Part shown: positions 33,738 to 42,552 of the stretch, in pieces
Position numbering within the stretch: position 1 is the stretch's first letter
Layout: every line of letters begins with the position of its first letter
Assembly (NCBI RefSeq): GCF_020742345.1
Contig: NZ_DYXC01000118.1
Coordinates: 1-50,878, forward strand
Length of the DNA stretch: 50,878 nucleotides
DNA from: Enteractinococcus helveticum
GTDB taxonomy: Bacteria > Actinomycetota > Actinomycetes > Actinomycetales > Micrococcaceae
Reading direction: 5' to 3'
Notes under the pieces: generated by a model
What the model saw: the letters and a program-made list of their open reading frames with translations, nothing else
Told to the model about the DNA's origin: nothing
Databases searched by the model: none
Program-made: the position numbers and the translations under genes

Positions 33738-35324
33738 ATGACCACCTTGGAACATGCCCGTCGGGGCACAACACATCACGCCTGGCCCGCAATTGTCGTC
33801 GGGTTTTTAGGGTCCTTAATCCTTTCCATTGGATCATGGTCAGTTGGCTGGGTCGCTCCCAACTCTGACATTAATTCCACCACCTGGCTGTCACCATTCC
33901 GTACCACAGAGCTGGGTGTGACCATTGGTACGATCCTGCTCACCGTCGGCGCCTGGGGCATGATCTGGGGCTGGCTGCGACTGGGGCGAGTGCTGCGACG
34001 ACCGGCGCGCACCTTCAAAGGCAAATACGAATTCCCGCCGGAAAGTCTACGCATAATCAACTGGGCGGTGGGCATCTGGTCGCTGCCCCAGCTTTTTGCG
34101 TTGACCATTTTTTCCCGCGACATGTTGGCCTATCTCAACCAAGGGCGCCAGGTACTAGCCGGTCAGAACCCATATGAGTTGGGGATTTCGAATCTGCCCA
34201 ATTGGTTCCAGTTGGGCACCGATACGATGTGGGCTGAAGACGCTACCCCCTATGGTCCGATGTTCTTATGGATCGAAGGCGCCGTCGTCGGCATTACCGG
34301 GATGGACCAACCCGATATTGCCATCTTTATGTTCCGGCTGGTATCGCTGCTGGGTGTAGCGATGATCATGTACTACGTGCCCAAACTTGCTGAAATGCAG
34401 GGCTGGGATCCGGCCCGGGCCCAATGGATTTCGGCGGCTAACCCGCTGTTTATCATCTCGTTTGTGGCCTCGGGGCACAACGATTCCCTGATGGTCGGGT
34501 TCATGGTGGCGGCCATCTACGCGGTGTGGCGTGGCCACGGTGTGCTGGCTGTTTTGATGATGAGCATTTCAATCGGCATGAAGGTTATTTCGATTGTGCT
34601 CCTGCCCTTTATCGGCCTGTGGTGGGCGGGACGCAACGCATCAAAAATTAAAATCTTCTGGTACTGGTGTATCACCCTGGGCCTGACCACCGCCATTATG
34701 TTGGCCGTGGGATGGATCAACGGCTACGGGCTGGACTGGGTCAAAGTCATTGCCGGCACCGGATCCATCTGGAGCTGGTGGTCGCCCATTGGTGCCGGGG
34801 GAGAACTCTTACGCGTTGCCGTGGTCGAACTGGGGCTGGGTGATGGCGAATGGGTCATGCCAACGGTTCGGCTAGCCGGGCGCGTGCTGTCCGTCGTCAT
34901 TGTTTTGGTGCTGATGTTCGTGGGCAGCTATGACCAAATCCTGGCCCGAGCCACATGGTCATTTGCTGCACTGGTAGTGCTGTCACCGGTCATCCACCCG
35001 TGGTATCTGCTGTGGCTGCTACCGCTATTTGTCATGTTGGGCATCCGGTCGAACTGGCAGCTGCGCTGGGTCATCTTCACCGTCGCATTTTTCACCGCCT
35101 ATGGTGCCGGCGACCAACTCTATGTGTGGCAATTCTTAGAGATCGGCGCCTGGATGCAAGCCCTGTCTTGGGGGCTATCGGTGCTGCTGGCCATCTGGGT
35201 GCTCTACTATGACCCGTGGACCTCACCAATGTTCAAAAACCAATGGCATGTGCGCCAATCCTGGCGACGCATGCTCTTGACTTACCAGCGCTGGAAACGT
35301 TCGCGCACCCAAGCGGGGCGCTGA
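33738..35324 (+). CDS. MptB-like polyprenyl-phosphomannose-dependent alpha-1,6-mannosyltransferase (1 of 2)
   Basis: GT-C type membrane glycosyltransferase of about 528 aa with around 12 helices. The first loop carries the catalytic-type FSRDMLAYLNQGRQVLAGQN followed by PYELG; the repeat-like motif AANPLFIISFVASGHNDSLM and the later VLSPVIHPWYLLWLLPLFVM are typical of the MptA/MptB family, which extends the mannan core of lipomannan in mycobacteria and corynebacteria. Start is ATG 33738, just after an in-frame TTG. The stop overlaps the start of a homologous gene (TGATG). Confidence 0.85.
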   Translation: MTTLEHARRGTTHHAWPAIVVGFLGSLILSIGSWSVGWVAPNSDINSTTWLSPFRTTELGVTIGTILLTVGAWGMIWGWLRLGRVLRRPARTFKGKYEFPPESLRIINWAVGIWSLPQLFALTIFSRDMLAYLNQGRQVLAGQNPYELGISNLPNWFQLGTDTMWAEDATPYGPMFLWIEGAVVGITGMDQPDIAIFMFRLVSLLGVAMIMYYVPKLAEMQGWDPARAQWISAANPLFIISFVASGHNDSLMVGFMVAAIYAVWRGHGVLAVLMMSISIGMKVISIVLLPFIGLWWAGRNASKIKIFWYWCITLGLTTAIMLAVGWINGYGLDWVKVIAGTGSIWSWWSPIGAGGELLRVAVVELGLGDGEWVMPTVRLAGRVLSVVIVLVLMFVGSYDQILARATWSFAALVVLSPVIHPWYLLWLLPLFVMLGIRSNWQLRWVIFTVAFFTAYGAGDQLYVWQFLEIGAWMQALSWGLSVLLAIWVLYYDPWTSPMFKNQWHVRQSWRRMLLTYQRWKRSRTQAGR

Positions 35325-36925
35325 TGGGCAAATGGTTTGTCCCGTTGCGAATCGACACCGACCCGGGCCACCACATCCGGGTTGGCCTGGCCGCAGCCAT
35401 CATCATTATGGTTGCCTCCTGGGGCGTTGGCTGGTTACCGCAAACCCAAAACTCCTGGTTCGCCGGCAGCACCCTGCTGAACCCGATACGCTTCTGGACC
35501 CCCGGCGTTACCGTGTGCGCCGTCGCGCTGGTCACTGGGGGACTGCTACTGGTCCGCTCCTGGCTTCGTCTCGGCCAGGCCCTCCAGCTGCCCTACACCA
35601 CCGGTTCAGGGGCAACCAACGTTGGTAGCGTCAAAGAATCCACGCGCAAAGTGCGCATTAACGATCACAAGCTCACGGTGATCAACCGGGCAATCCTGTA
35701 CTGGACCGTCCCGCTGATTTTCGCCTTTCCGATCATGTCGCGCGACGTGTTTTCCTATCTGGCCCAAGGCCGCCTGTTGCACGCCGGTCTAGACCCCTAC
35801 GGCGAAGGCGTCTCCTCACTGCCCGGCTGGTTCATGATCGGTGCTGACTCCCTGTGGGCTCAATCCCCATCACCCTACGGCCCGGCCTTTCTGCTCATCT
35901 CACAATTCGTGTGGTTTGTGACTGATGGCGGACCCGAATGGGCCATCCTGTTGTTCCGTGTGCTCTTCCTCGCCGGAATGGCCATGTGCATGTGGGCCAT
36001 TCCCCGCCTGGCCCGCCGTTTTGGTGTCCGCGGCGACTGGGCCCAATGGATCTTCCTTGCCAACCCCCTGTTTGGCTTATACATGATCGCCGGAGCCCAC
36101 AACGACACCCTCATGCTCGGACTGCTGCTGACCGGCCTGTACTTCGTCAACCCGCACTGGGCGCCATTGAACCTCCGCAGACGACGCATCGTGTTGGGCT
36201 TCATCCTGCTGGGTGGCTCCATCGCGGTCAAACCCCTGACGGTACTGGTCTTACCCTTTGCTGGCATGCTGTTGCTCTGGCGGCCCCACACCAACATCTC
36301 CTATCGCGCCCGCATCGCAGTCTGGGCCAAATCCGTGATCGTCGTCGGGTTACTGCTTACCGTGTTGGGCGCCGTCACCGGGTTGTGGTTCGGCTGGATA
36401 CCGGCCATGACCACCTCCGGCTCTGCTGCCTTCCCCTACGCCCCCTTCGGACTACTCGGCCTGGGCATCGGCTGGCTGGTTGACCTCATCTGGGGCACCG
36501 GCATTGAACCCGCCGCACAAGTGGTCTACAGTCTGGGCACCCTTGCCATCGCCGCGGTAACCACCTGGCTCGCCCTGCTACCGAAACCTAAACACCCGAT
36601 CTTCTCGGCCGCCATTGTACTGACGACGGCGATCCTGGCCGCCCCCGTATTCCAGCCCTGGTACGTGTTGTGGGTTCTGCCGCTGTTCGTGATTGCCGGT
36701 GCCTGGCGCGGCTGGTCCTCATCGCTGTTGTACTTCCTGGTCGCCGTGTTGATCGTGGTCGGGGTGGTTGATCAGCTGGCCGTGTCGCAATGGATTCCAC
36801 TGCTGCCCATGCGTGTTCTCACCGGAACCATTGGGTTGATTGGTTTGGCAATCCTGATTTTCTTCGATCCGCTGACCCGTCGTGCTTTCCCGCAAACGCG
36901 CAAGACAAATCAGCGTGTCGCCTAA
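35324..36925 (+). CDS. MptB-like mannosyltransferase (2 of 2)
   Basis: A second GT-C mannosyltransferase of 533 aa. Shared motifs are IMSRDVFSYLAQGRLLHAGL, LANPLFGLYMIAGAHNDTLM and TAILAAPVFQPWYVLWVLPL. The ATG at 35324 overlaps the previous stop by one base, so the pair is translationally coupled and probably works on the same lipoglycan. A longer in-frame start at 35216 lies inside the upstream gene and is unlikely. The two proteins are clearly related in layout but diverged in sequence. Confidence 0.85.
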   Translation: MGKWFVPLRIDTDPGHHIRVGLAAAIIIMVASWGVGWLPQTQNSWFAGSTLLNPIRFWTPGVTVCAVALVTGGLLLVRSWLRLGQALQLPYTTGSGATNVGSVKESTRKVRINDHKLTVINRAILYWTVPLIFAFPIMSRDVFSYLAQGRLLHAGLDPYGEGVSSLPGWFMIGADSLWAQSPSPYGPAFLLISQFVWFVTDGGPEWAILLFRVLFLAGMAMCMWAIPRLARRFGVRGDWAQWIFLANPLFGLYMIAGAHNDTLMLGLLLTGLYFVNPHWAPLNLRRRRIVLGFILLGGSIAVKPLTVLVLPFAGMLLLWRPHTNISYRARIAVWAKSVIVVGLLLTVLGAVTGLWFGWIPAMTTSGSAAFPYAPFGLLGLGIGWLVDLIWGTGIEPAAQVVYSLGTLAIAAVTTWLALLPKPKHPIFSAAIVLTTAILAAPVFQPWYVLWVLPLFVIAGAWRGWSSSLLYFLVAVLIVVGVVDQLAVSQWIPLLPMRVLTGTIGLIGLAILIFFDPLTRRAFPQTRKTNQRVA

Positions 36926-36937
36926 ACTTGTGGTTGC

Positions 36938-37175
36938 TTGACTGGTCAACTCATTGACGAAAAACGCATGATCGAACGCCTGGTAATCGGGCGGACTCCA
37001 CGGCGTGAGGCTATGCGTCACTTGCGTGCCGAAGGGCTCTTGGGCATCTACCCGCACCTCGGCACATTCGTCCCAGAAGTTACGGTGCGTGAACTCCGTC
37101 AGATCTTAGAAGCTCGCTGAGTATTGGAAGGCTATGTCGTGGCTCAAACCGCACAGTCGAAGTCCGACGTCTTTT
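36938..37175 (+). pseudogene. GntR-family regulator remnant
   Basis: LTGQLIDEKRMIERLVIGRT followed by PRREAMRHLRAEGLLGIYPH, then LGTFVPEVTVRELRQILEAR, is a clear GntR winged helix of the FadR type. A TGA at 37118-37120 interrupts it, and the next in-frame codons still read VLEGYVVAQTAQ, the expected continuation into the FCD domain. The N-terminal start and most of the effector domain are missing, so this is dead. Confidence 0.72.
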
Positions 37176-37189
37176 GACAAGACCTTATT

Positions 37190-37345
37190 GTGGCTTACAA
37201 AGAATTACAGACCATTGTTTATTCGGATAAGAATTTGCTCGAAGCAGCCAAGTGGTTATATTCGCGTAAGGAAGTAATCGAAAGATCAATGTTGATTCAT
37301 GCTCTGAACGCAGGAAGGAGTGACGGATGGTCAAAGAATATATGA
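37190..37345 (+). CDS. Small hypothetical ORF overlapping the DUF3037 gene start
   Basis: A GTG at 37190 opens a 51-aa frame (MAYKELQTIVYSDKN, then LLEAAKWLYSRKEVIERSML) that ends 18 bp inside the next gene. No ribosome site is obvious. It may be the C-terminal remnant of a lost upstream gene, perhaps the partner of the DUF3037 protein, but no family match is visible. Confidence 0.25.
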   Translation: MAYKELQTIVYSDKNLLEAAKWLYSRKEVIERSMLIHALNAGRSDGWSKNI

Positions 37346-38193
37346 CCTGGACATTGAGGCATGTTCCGAATTCCACGCGTGGTGAGTTCGTAAACATCGG
37401 AGTCCTGGTTGGTGGACTTGAAGATGACTGGGCCATCCGATTTGTAACAAACTTTCGGCGTGCGAACCGTCTCGGTGGGAGCGCAGAGAAACTATTGCCG
37501 ATTCTAAAAAAGATTGCCGCATCACTACCAGGCGAAGTAGTCACGGGGCCCCGAGGTGAAATTGATCTGTTTGAAAATGGGCCGCAGTGGTCCGTTTCGG
37601 ATGTTGAATATCTGAGAAAGCACCGCCAAAACGCGCTACAGATATCGGAGCCACGCCCAACGTACGGGGAATCGGCTGATTCCTTAGCTGATCTTTTGTA
37701 TGGCCATTTAGTACTTGAGCATGTTGGTGAAGCAGCCCAAAGAGCATTAACGCGCATGAGGAAACGGTATGAACATGCTCTGGACGTTGAAATCCCAACG
37801 GGGCTTCACTACGCCAAACACGTTTACGCAAATTTCGAGCATAGAAATGAAGTTTTTGACTTCGCCGTTCACGGTGATCACAACGTTAGGCAGCTGACTC
37901 ATGCCATTAACTTCAGAAATCAAGATGAACGACGTATGCGAGACGCTGTTGATGCGTTGACACATCGTTTTACCCTCATCCGAGAAGGGGGCGCAGACAT
38001 TCAGTTAAGTAGAGATGGCCATGTTCTTCCCTTCAATAGAGATAATAGGCTCTTCGTAGTACACAACGAACCACTGGAAAAACCACAAGCCCAGATTTTC
38101 ACGAACGCCCAACGAGCTTGGCAGAAGATTGGAATTGAGAGCGTTTTCGAAGAAGAGTTAGTTGATCACCCGGAAAGAGCAATCGCAGCATAA
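37327..38193 (+). CDS. DUF3037 family protein
   Basis: A 288-aa soluble protein whose N terminus MVKEYMTWTLRHVPNSTRGE, then FVNIGVLV, is the mark of DUF3037 proteins. The middle and C-terminal parts (PTGLHYAKHVYANFEHRNEV, then the IFTNAQRAWQKIGIES end) are less conserved. GGAAGGAG precedes the ATG. In many bacteria DUF3037 genes sit beside a HipA-like kinase gene; here no such gene is present, only a short ORF and a GntR remnant. Function is unknown. Base composition and codon use look more AT-rich than the neighbours, hinting at transfer. Confidence 0.75.
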   Translation: MVKEYMTWTLRHVPNSTRGEFVNIGVLVGGLEDDWAIRFVTNFRRANRLGGSAEKLLPILKKIAASLPGEVVTGPRGEIDLFENGPQWSVSDVEYLRKHRQNALQISEPRPTYGESADSLADLLYGHLVLEHVGEAAQRALTRMRKRYEHALDVEIPTGLHYAKHVYANFEHRNEVFDFAVHGDHNVRQLTHAINFRNQDERRMRDAVDALTHRFTLIREGGADIQLSRDGHVLPFNRDNRLFVVHNEPLEKPQAQIFTNAQRAWQKIGIESVFEEELVDHPERAIAA

Positions 38194-38560
38194 CCAGTAA
38201 AACGCGTATGTTCGTAATGACCATAACTAACGATGAGTCTTCGAGCTTCTTGAATGAGGCGTCCACTCTGGGGATGATCACTTCCCCCAGTCGCGGCTAC
38301 AGTAACGGTGACTGTTAGCTCAATCTATGACGCTAAAATATAATTGATCTGCGACGAGGGGTTTATCCGAGTGTGGTTTTTGAGCCGACGTTTTACGCCA
38401 AACTTCTCAGCAGGTTTCAGCTCTCGGATCCGTGACGATCCTGCCCTTCACAGATCAGCCGCTTCTAGACTCACTGTCACGGGTCGGTGGTGGTCGTCGT
38501 CATGAGGCATTTCGTGTGAACGCGGTGGGTACACGGTGGATTCGGTGTTTCCGGTTTAAA
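38194..38560. other. Intergenic region, about 370 bp
   Basis: No gene is supported. A few short frames (for example one reading VGTRWIRCFRFK before a stop near 38560) look like debris, possibly of a mobile element, but no transposase motif is visible. Confidence 0.35.
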
Positions 38561-38565
38561 TAAGA

Positions 38566-38601
38566 ACACCCTCACAAGAGCGAACGCTGTTGTGAGGGTG
38601 T
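38566..38601 (-). terminator. Terminator of tRNA-Arg
   Basis: ACACCCTCACAA (38566-38577) pairs perfectly with TTGTGAGGGTGT (38590-38601), followed on the minus strand by TCTTATTTAAACC. Confidence 0.85.
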
Positions 38602-38605
38602 GTTG

Positions 38606-38679
38606 CGCCCCAGGAGGGACTCGAACCCCCGACCTACGGATTAGAAGGCCGTTGCTCTATCCAGCTGAGCTACTGAGGC
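38606..38679 (-). tRNA. tRNA-Arg (TCT anticodon)
   Basis: Minus-strand cloverleaf of 74 nt: acceptor GCCTCAG/CTGGGGC with one G-U pair, D arm AGCTCAGCTGGATAGAGCA, anticodon loop CTTCTAA with TCT, and T arm CGGGGGTTCGAGTCCCTCC. G discriminator, no encoded CCA. The anticodon stem has a C31-U39 mismatch next to the loop (ACGGC/TCCGT). Confidence 0.95.
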
Positions 38680-38839
38680 AACAGGGGTAGTCTACCTAAA
38701 ATGTTGTCCACAACTCGAATTCGACATCCATGTTATCCACAGTTTAGCGTCCCCGAATCATCGGGAGTGCGCGTATCGCCTTGACTAAACACATATTCGA
38801 AGTGTGCTTCGGATAAGTGTTGACTGAAAGGATTGGAAC

Positions 38840-39289
38840 ATGAAAACCCAACTGACCGTTCGAGGCAATGTTGCTACCGCCCCGCGCCGATTCGTTACCG
38901 ATGATGGCATGGCCATCGTCGAATTCCGTCTGGCGGCCACGGAGCGGTACTTTAACCGGCAATCTCAAGAATGGGAAGACGGCACCACATCGTGGTACAC
39001 AGTGTCAGCTTTCCGGCGACTGGCCGAAAACGTCTTTCGGTCCTTCTCGGTGGGGGACCCAGTTATTGTGTCTGGCAAGCTGACCATCAAACAGTGGACC
39101 TCCAAAGATGAATCCAAAAAAGGTACCACCCCAGAGATTAATGCAGTGACCGCAGGACACGACCTGCTGCTTGGATTTACCGACTTCACTCGGTACACCA
39201 AATCTAAGTCACCGATCGTTGCAGAAGACTCACACGATGGCCCACTGATAGACCACGGGTGGGAAGAACCTGAAGCCCTATCGGCCTAA
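38840..39289 (+). CDS. ssb: Single-stranded DNA-binding protein, short paralogue
   Basis: OB-fold SSB of 149 aa: MKTQLTVRGNVATAPRRFVT, VEFRLAATERYFNRQSQEWE, TTSWYTVSAFRRLAENVFRS and VSGKLTIKQW are standard. The C terminus ends DHGWEEPEALSA and lacks the DDDIPF-type acidic tip that recruits partner proteins, so this is more likely an accessory SSB (SsbB type) than the main replicative one. GAAAGGA precedes the ATG. It starts an apparent unit with ettA 80 bp downstream. Confidence 0.9.
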   Translation: MKTQLTVRGNVATAPRRFVTDDGMAIVEFRLAATERYFNRQSQEWEDGTTSWYTVSAFRRLAENVFRSFSVGDPVIVSGKLTIKQWTSKDESKKGTTPEINAVTAGHDLLLGFTDFTRYTKSKSPIVAEDSHDGPLIDHGWEEPEALSA

Positions 39290-39368
39290 TGTTCGCTAGG
39301 AAGTAGATCGGTTGCCGCGCCAAGAGAAGAATTACGTTCTCCCGCGGCGACCGACTACTGTAGAGCAT

Positions 39369-41051
39369 ATGGCCGAATTTATTTACCAAATGATCAAAGC
39401 TCGCAAAAAAGTGGGCGATAAAGTCATTCTCGACGACGTAACCATGTCCTTTTACCCCGGCGCCAAGATCGGTATGGTCGGACCCAACGGTGCCGGAAAA
39501 TCAACCATCTTGAAAATCATGGCAGGCCTGGATGAGCCTTCCAACGGCGAAGCCTGGCTATCACCGGGCTACTCAGTGGGCATCCTGTTGCAGGAACCAC
39601 CGCTGACTGAAGACAAAACAGTTTTGGAAAACGTGCAGGAAGGTGTTGGGGAGGTCTACCAGCAGCTGCAACGTTTCAACGAAATCTCGGCCGAAATGGC
39701 TGAACCCGATGCAGACTTCGAAGCCCTCATGGATGAAATGGGCAAACTGCAAGAAGCCATCGATGCTGCTGACGGATGGGACATCGATTCTCAGATCGGC
39801 CAGGCCATGGAAGCTCTCCAGCTGCCACCCGGCGATGAACCTGTCACCCACCTTTCCGGTGGTGAACGCCGTCGTGTCGCACTGGTCAAACTCCTGTTGG
39901 AAAAACCAGATCTGTTGTTGCTTGACGAACCGACGAACCACCTTGATGCCGAATCGGTTGCATGGCTTGAAGGTCACCTAGCCAACTATCCAGGCGCCGT
40001 CATTGCTATTACTCACGACCGGTACTTCCTGGATCACGTTGCCGAATGGATTGCTGAAGTCGACCGCGGTCGACTGTACCCCTACGAAGGTAACTACACG
40101 ACCTACCTAGAAAAGAAACGTGAACGTCTGGATGTTCAGGGCAAGAAGGATGCTAAGCTTGCTCGTCGTCTGAAAGAAGAACTCGACTGGGTTCGCACCA
40201 ACGCCAAGGGTCGCCAGGCCAAGCAGAAAGCTCGTCTGGAACGCTACGAAGAAATGGCCGCCGAAGCCGAAAAAACCCGTGTACTGGACTTCGAAGAAAT
40301 CCAGATCCCACCCGGTCCGCGCTTGGGCAGCCAGGTGATCGAAGCCGACAACATCTCCAAGGGCTTTGACGGTCGTACCCTGATCGATAACCTCAGCTTC
40401 TCGCTGCCACCAAACGGCATTGTTGGCATTATCGGTCCAAACGGTGTCGGAAAAACCACGCTCTTCAAAACCCTGGTTGGGCTGGAAGAAATCGACTCCG
40501 GCAACCTGAAGATCGGTGAATCGGTCAAGATCTCCTATGTCGACCAGAACCGTACGAACATCGACCCTGAGAAGTCTCTGTGGGAAGTCGTCTCCGATGG
40601 TCTGGACTATATCCAGGTTGGCAATGTCGAGATGCCATCACGTGCCTACGTCTCCGCATTTGGTTTCAAAGGCCCAGACCAGCAGAAGAAAGCCGGGGTC
40701 CTATCCGGTGGTGAACGCAACCGCCTGAACCTGGCACTGACACTCAAAGAAGGCGGCAACCTGCTGCTGCTCGACGAACCGACCAACGACCTGGACGTCG
40801 AAACCCTGACCTCGTTAGAAAACGCATTGCTGGAATTCCCTGGCTGTGCCGTGGTCATCTCGCACGACCGTTGGTTCCTCGACCGTGTAGCCACCCACAT
40901 GCTCGCGTGGGAAGGCACCGAAGAAAACCCAGCCAACTGGTACTGGTACGAAGGAAACTTCGAATCCTACGAAGCCAATAAGCTGGACCGTCTCGGCCCG
41001 GATGCCATCCGCGAAGCACGTGCCACGCACCGTCGTCTGACACGGAACTAG
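39369..41051 (+). CDS. ettA: Energy-dependent translational throttle protein EttA
   Basis: ABC-F ATPase that binds the ribosomal E site and gates translation according to ATP/ADP, about 560 aa. Domain 1 has GPNGAGKST, LSGGERRRVALVKLLL and LLLLDEPTNHLDAESV; the linker (PtIM) region is rich in basic residues (RRLKEELDWVRTNAKGRQAK); domain 2 has GPNGVGKTT, LSGGERNRLNLALTL and LLLLDEPTNDLDVETL. The ATG at 39369 starts at the family-standard MAEFIYQM; an upstream in-frame start is not supported. Confidence 0.95.
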   Translation: MAEFIYQMIKARKKVGDKVILDDVTMSFYPGAKIGMVGPNGAGKSTILKIMAGLDEPSNGEAWLSPGYSVGILLQEPPLTEDKTVLENVQEGVGEVYQQLQRFNEISAEMAEPDADFEALMDEMGKLQEAIDAADGWDIDSQIGQAMEALQLPPGDEPVTHLSGGERRRVALVKLLLEKPDLLLLDEPTNHLDAESVAWLEGHLANYPGAVIAITHDRYFLDHVAEWIAEVDRGRLYPYEGNYTTYLEKKRERLDVQGKKDAKLARRLKEELDWVRTNAKGRQAKQKARLERYEEMAAEAEKTRVLDFEEIQIPPGPRLGSQVIEADNISKGFDGRTLIDNLSFSLPPNGIVGIIGPNGVGKTTLFKTLVGLEEIDSGNLKIGESVKISYVDQNRTNIDPEKSLWEVVSDGLDYIQVGNVEMPSRAYVSAFGFKGPDQQKKAGVLSGGERNRLNLALTLKEGGNLLLLDEPTNDLDVETLTSLENALLEFPGCAVVISHDRWFLDRVATHMLAWEGTEENPANWYWYEGNFESYEANKLDRLGPDAIREARATHRRLTRN

Positions 41052-41062
41052 TCGCTCAATAC

Positions 41063-41104
41063 GCAACTGCCCTGCACCTCTGAAACGTTGTGCAGGGCAG
41101 TTGC
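41063..41104. terminator. Bidirectional terminator after ettA
   Basis: A perfect 15-bp stem GCAACTGCCCTGCAC (41063-41077) with 41090-41104, between convergent ettA and the Atg22-like gene. ATTTAA follows on the plus strand. Confidence 0.85.
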
Positions 41105-41125
41105 ATTTAACGCCTGAATTATGAC

Positions 41126-42484
41126 CTATTGCGAGGCTGGTGGTTCGGTTACATCTGTCAGTACGGGCTCGTCATCCGAGGTCTTGGGATCTTTGACGAA
41201 CCACAGCAATACCAGCCCCAGAACCAACACAATGATGATTGCTGGAACCATCATTCGTGACTGGCCCGAGATGCCCACGAAGACTGCGATGAGCAGAGGG
41301 GTGAGAAATGAGACCGATCGGCCGGTCGTTGCATACAGGCCATACATTTCCCCGGCGGTTTGTGCTGTCGTCAACCGACCTAAAAATGCGCGGGACGAAG
41401 ACTGGACAGGGCCGACAAAGAAACACAGGAATAGCCCCCAGATCCAGAATGCGAGCGTGCCGTTCTGGACAAAAATAATGACAGCCGAGACGATAAGCCC
41501 CAGCAGTGAGACCACGATGATGCGTTTGGGGCCGAAGCGGTCATCGAATAAGCCACCGACAAATGCGCCGGCGGCTGCCACCACGTTGGCGGCGATCCCG
41601 AAGAATAAAATCTGTCCGGGGTCCACCCCATAGACTGTGGTTCCCAAAATGGCGCCGTAAGCAAAGACCGCCCCAACGCCATCACGAAAGATCGCTGAGG
41701 CGACAAAGAACCAGAAGGTATTGCGTCGGTGCTTCCACAGTTCCACGATGGTGTCGATCAACTGACGATATGACCGCACGATCGACACACGTCGGGCTGT
41801 TGGTTGTCGTCCGGTGGTTTCCCGGTTTCGCATCACGATCAAGATCGGTAGCGAGAATGCCAGGAACCACAGGGCGGCAAACACAGCGACCATGCGGATG
41901 TTCATTGCGTCGTCGTTCGTAATCCCGAACCAGTGGGCATCACCACTGATGAATCCGACATAAGCCAATAGCAGTAAAAAGATCCCACCCAGATAGCCAG
42001 CACCCCAGCCAAGACCTGAGATGCGCCCGATCGTTGACTGGGTCGCGATGTTGACCAGCATCGCATTGTACTGGACGCCGGCAAATTCGAAGAACACGTT
42101 GCCGGCTGATAACAGGATGACCCCCAGCAGGAGGTAGGACTCCTGGGGTTGGACGAAGAAACATGCGGCCATGGTTGCAATGACCAGCCCGGTGTTGATC
42201 CCCAACCACATGGTGCGTCGGCCGTCGTTATCGGCGCGTTGCCCAATGACCGGTGCGGTCAGCGCAATGATGACCCCGGCGATCGCGTTGCCAGCGGCCA
42301 GCCAGGAGGTGCCGCGATCATCAGCGCCAAAAGATTCGGATGCCAGATAGGTCCCGAACACAAAGGTGATCATGACCGCGTTGAAAGCCGCGGACCCCCA
42401 GTCCCACAACGCCCACACGGTTACGTGCGAGCGTTTGATCCGCGGTTGGTGCCCGGAAGGAGATGTGGTGACGGCTTCAGACAT
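41126..42484 (-). CDS. Atg22-like MFS transporter (UMF1 family)
   Basis: Twelve-helix MFS protein of 452 aa matching the vacuole-effluxer Atg22-like family: VTVWALWDWGSAAFNAVMIT, TYLASESFG, the loop APVIGQRADNDGRRTMWLGI, FYNA-type VQYNAMLVNIA and RISGLGWGAGYLGGIFLLLL. Bacterial members are uncharacterised, and amino-acid efflux is inferred from the yeast protein only. Single gene, 68 bp downstream of divergent tesB sequence. Confidence 0.87.
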   Translation of the reverse strand: MSEAVTTSPSGHQPRIKRSHVTVWALWDWGSAAFNAVMITFVFGTYLASESFGADDRGTSWLAAGNAIAGVIIALTAPVIGQRADNDGRRTMWLGINTGLVIATMAACFFVQPQESYLLLGVILLSAGNVFFEFAGVQYNAMLVNIATQSTIGRISGLGWGAGYLGGIFLLLLAYVGFISGDAHWFGITNDDAMNIRMVAVFAALWFLAFSLPILIVMRNRETTGRQPTARRVSIVRSYRQLIDTIVELWKHRRNTFWFFVASAIFRDGVGAVFAYGAILGTTVYGVDPGQILFFGIAANVVAAAGAFVGGLFDDRFGPKRIIVVSLLGLIVSAVIIFVQNGTLAFWIWGLFLCFFVGPVQSSSRAFLGRLTTAQTAGEMYGLYATTGRSVSFLTPLLIAVFVGISGQSRMMVPAIIIVLVLGLVLLWFVKDPKTSDDEPVLTDVTEPPASQ

Positions 42485-42552
42485 GTTCGCATCCTAACCA
42501 TTGCGGGGTGGCGTCCAGGTAAACACGTGGTGACCTGGCAGTTTGTTGTGGG

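Noticed and set aside
38340..38560. Transposase remnant between the DUF3037 gene and tRNA-Arg
   Set aside because: Only very short frames with no DDE or helix-turn-helix motif; not enough to call a mobile element.
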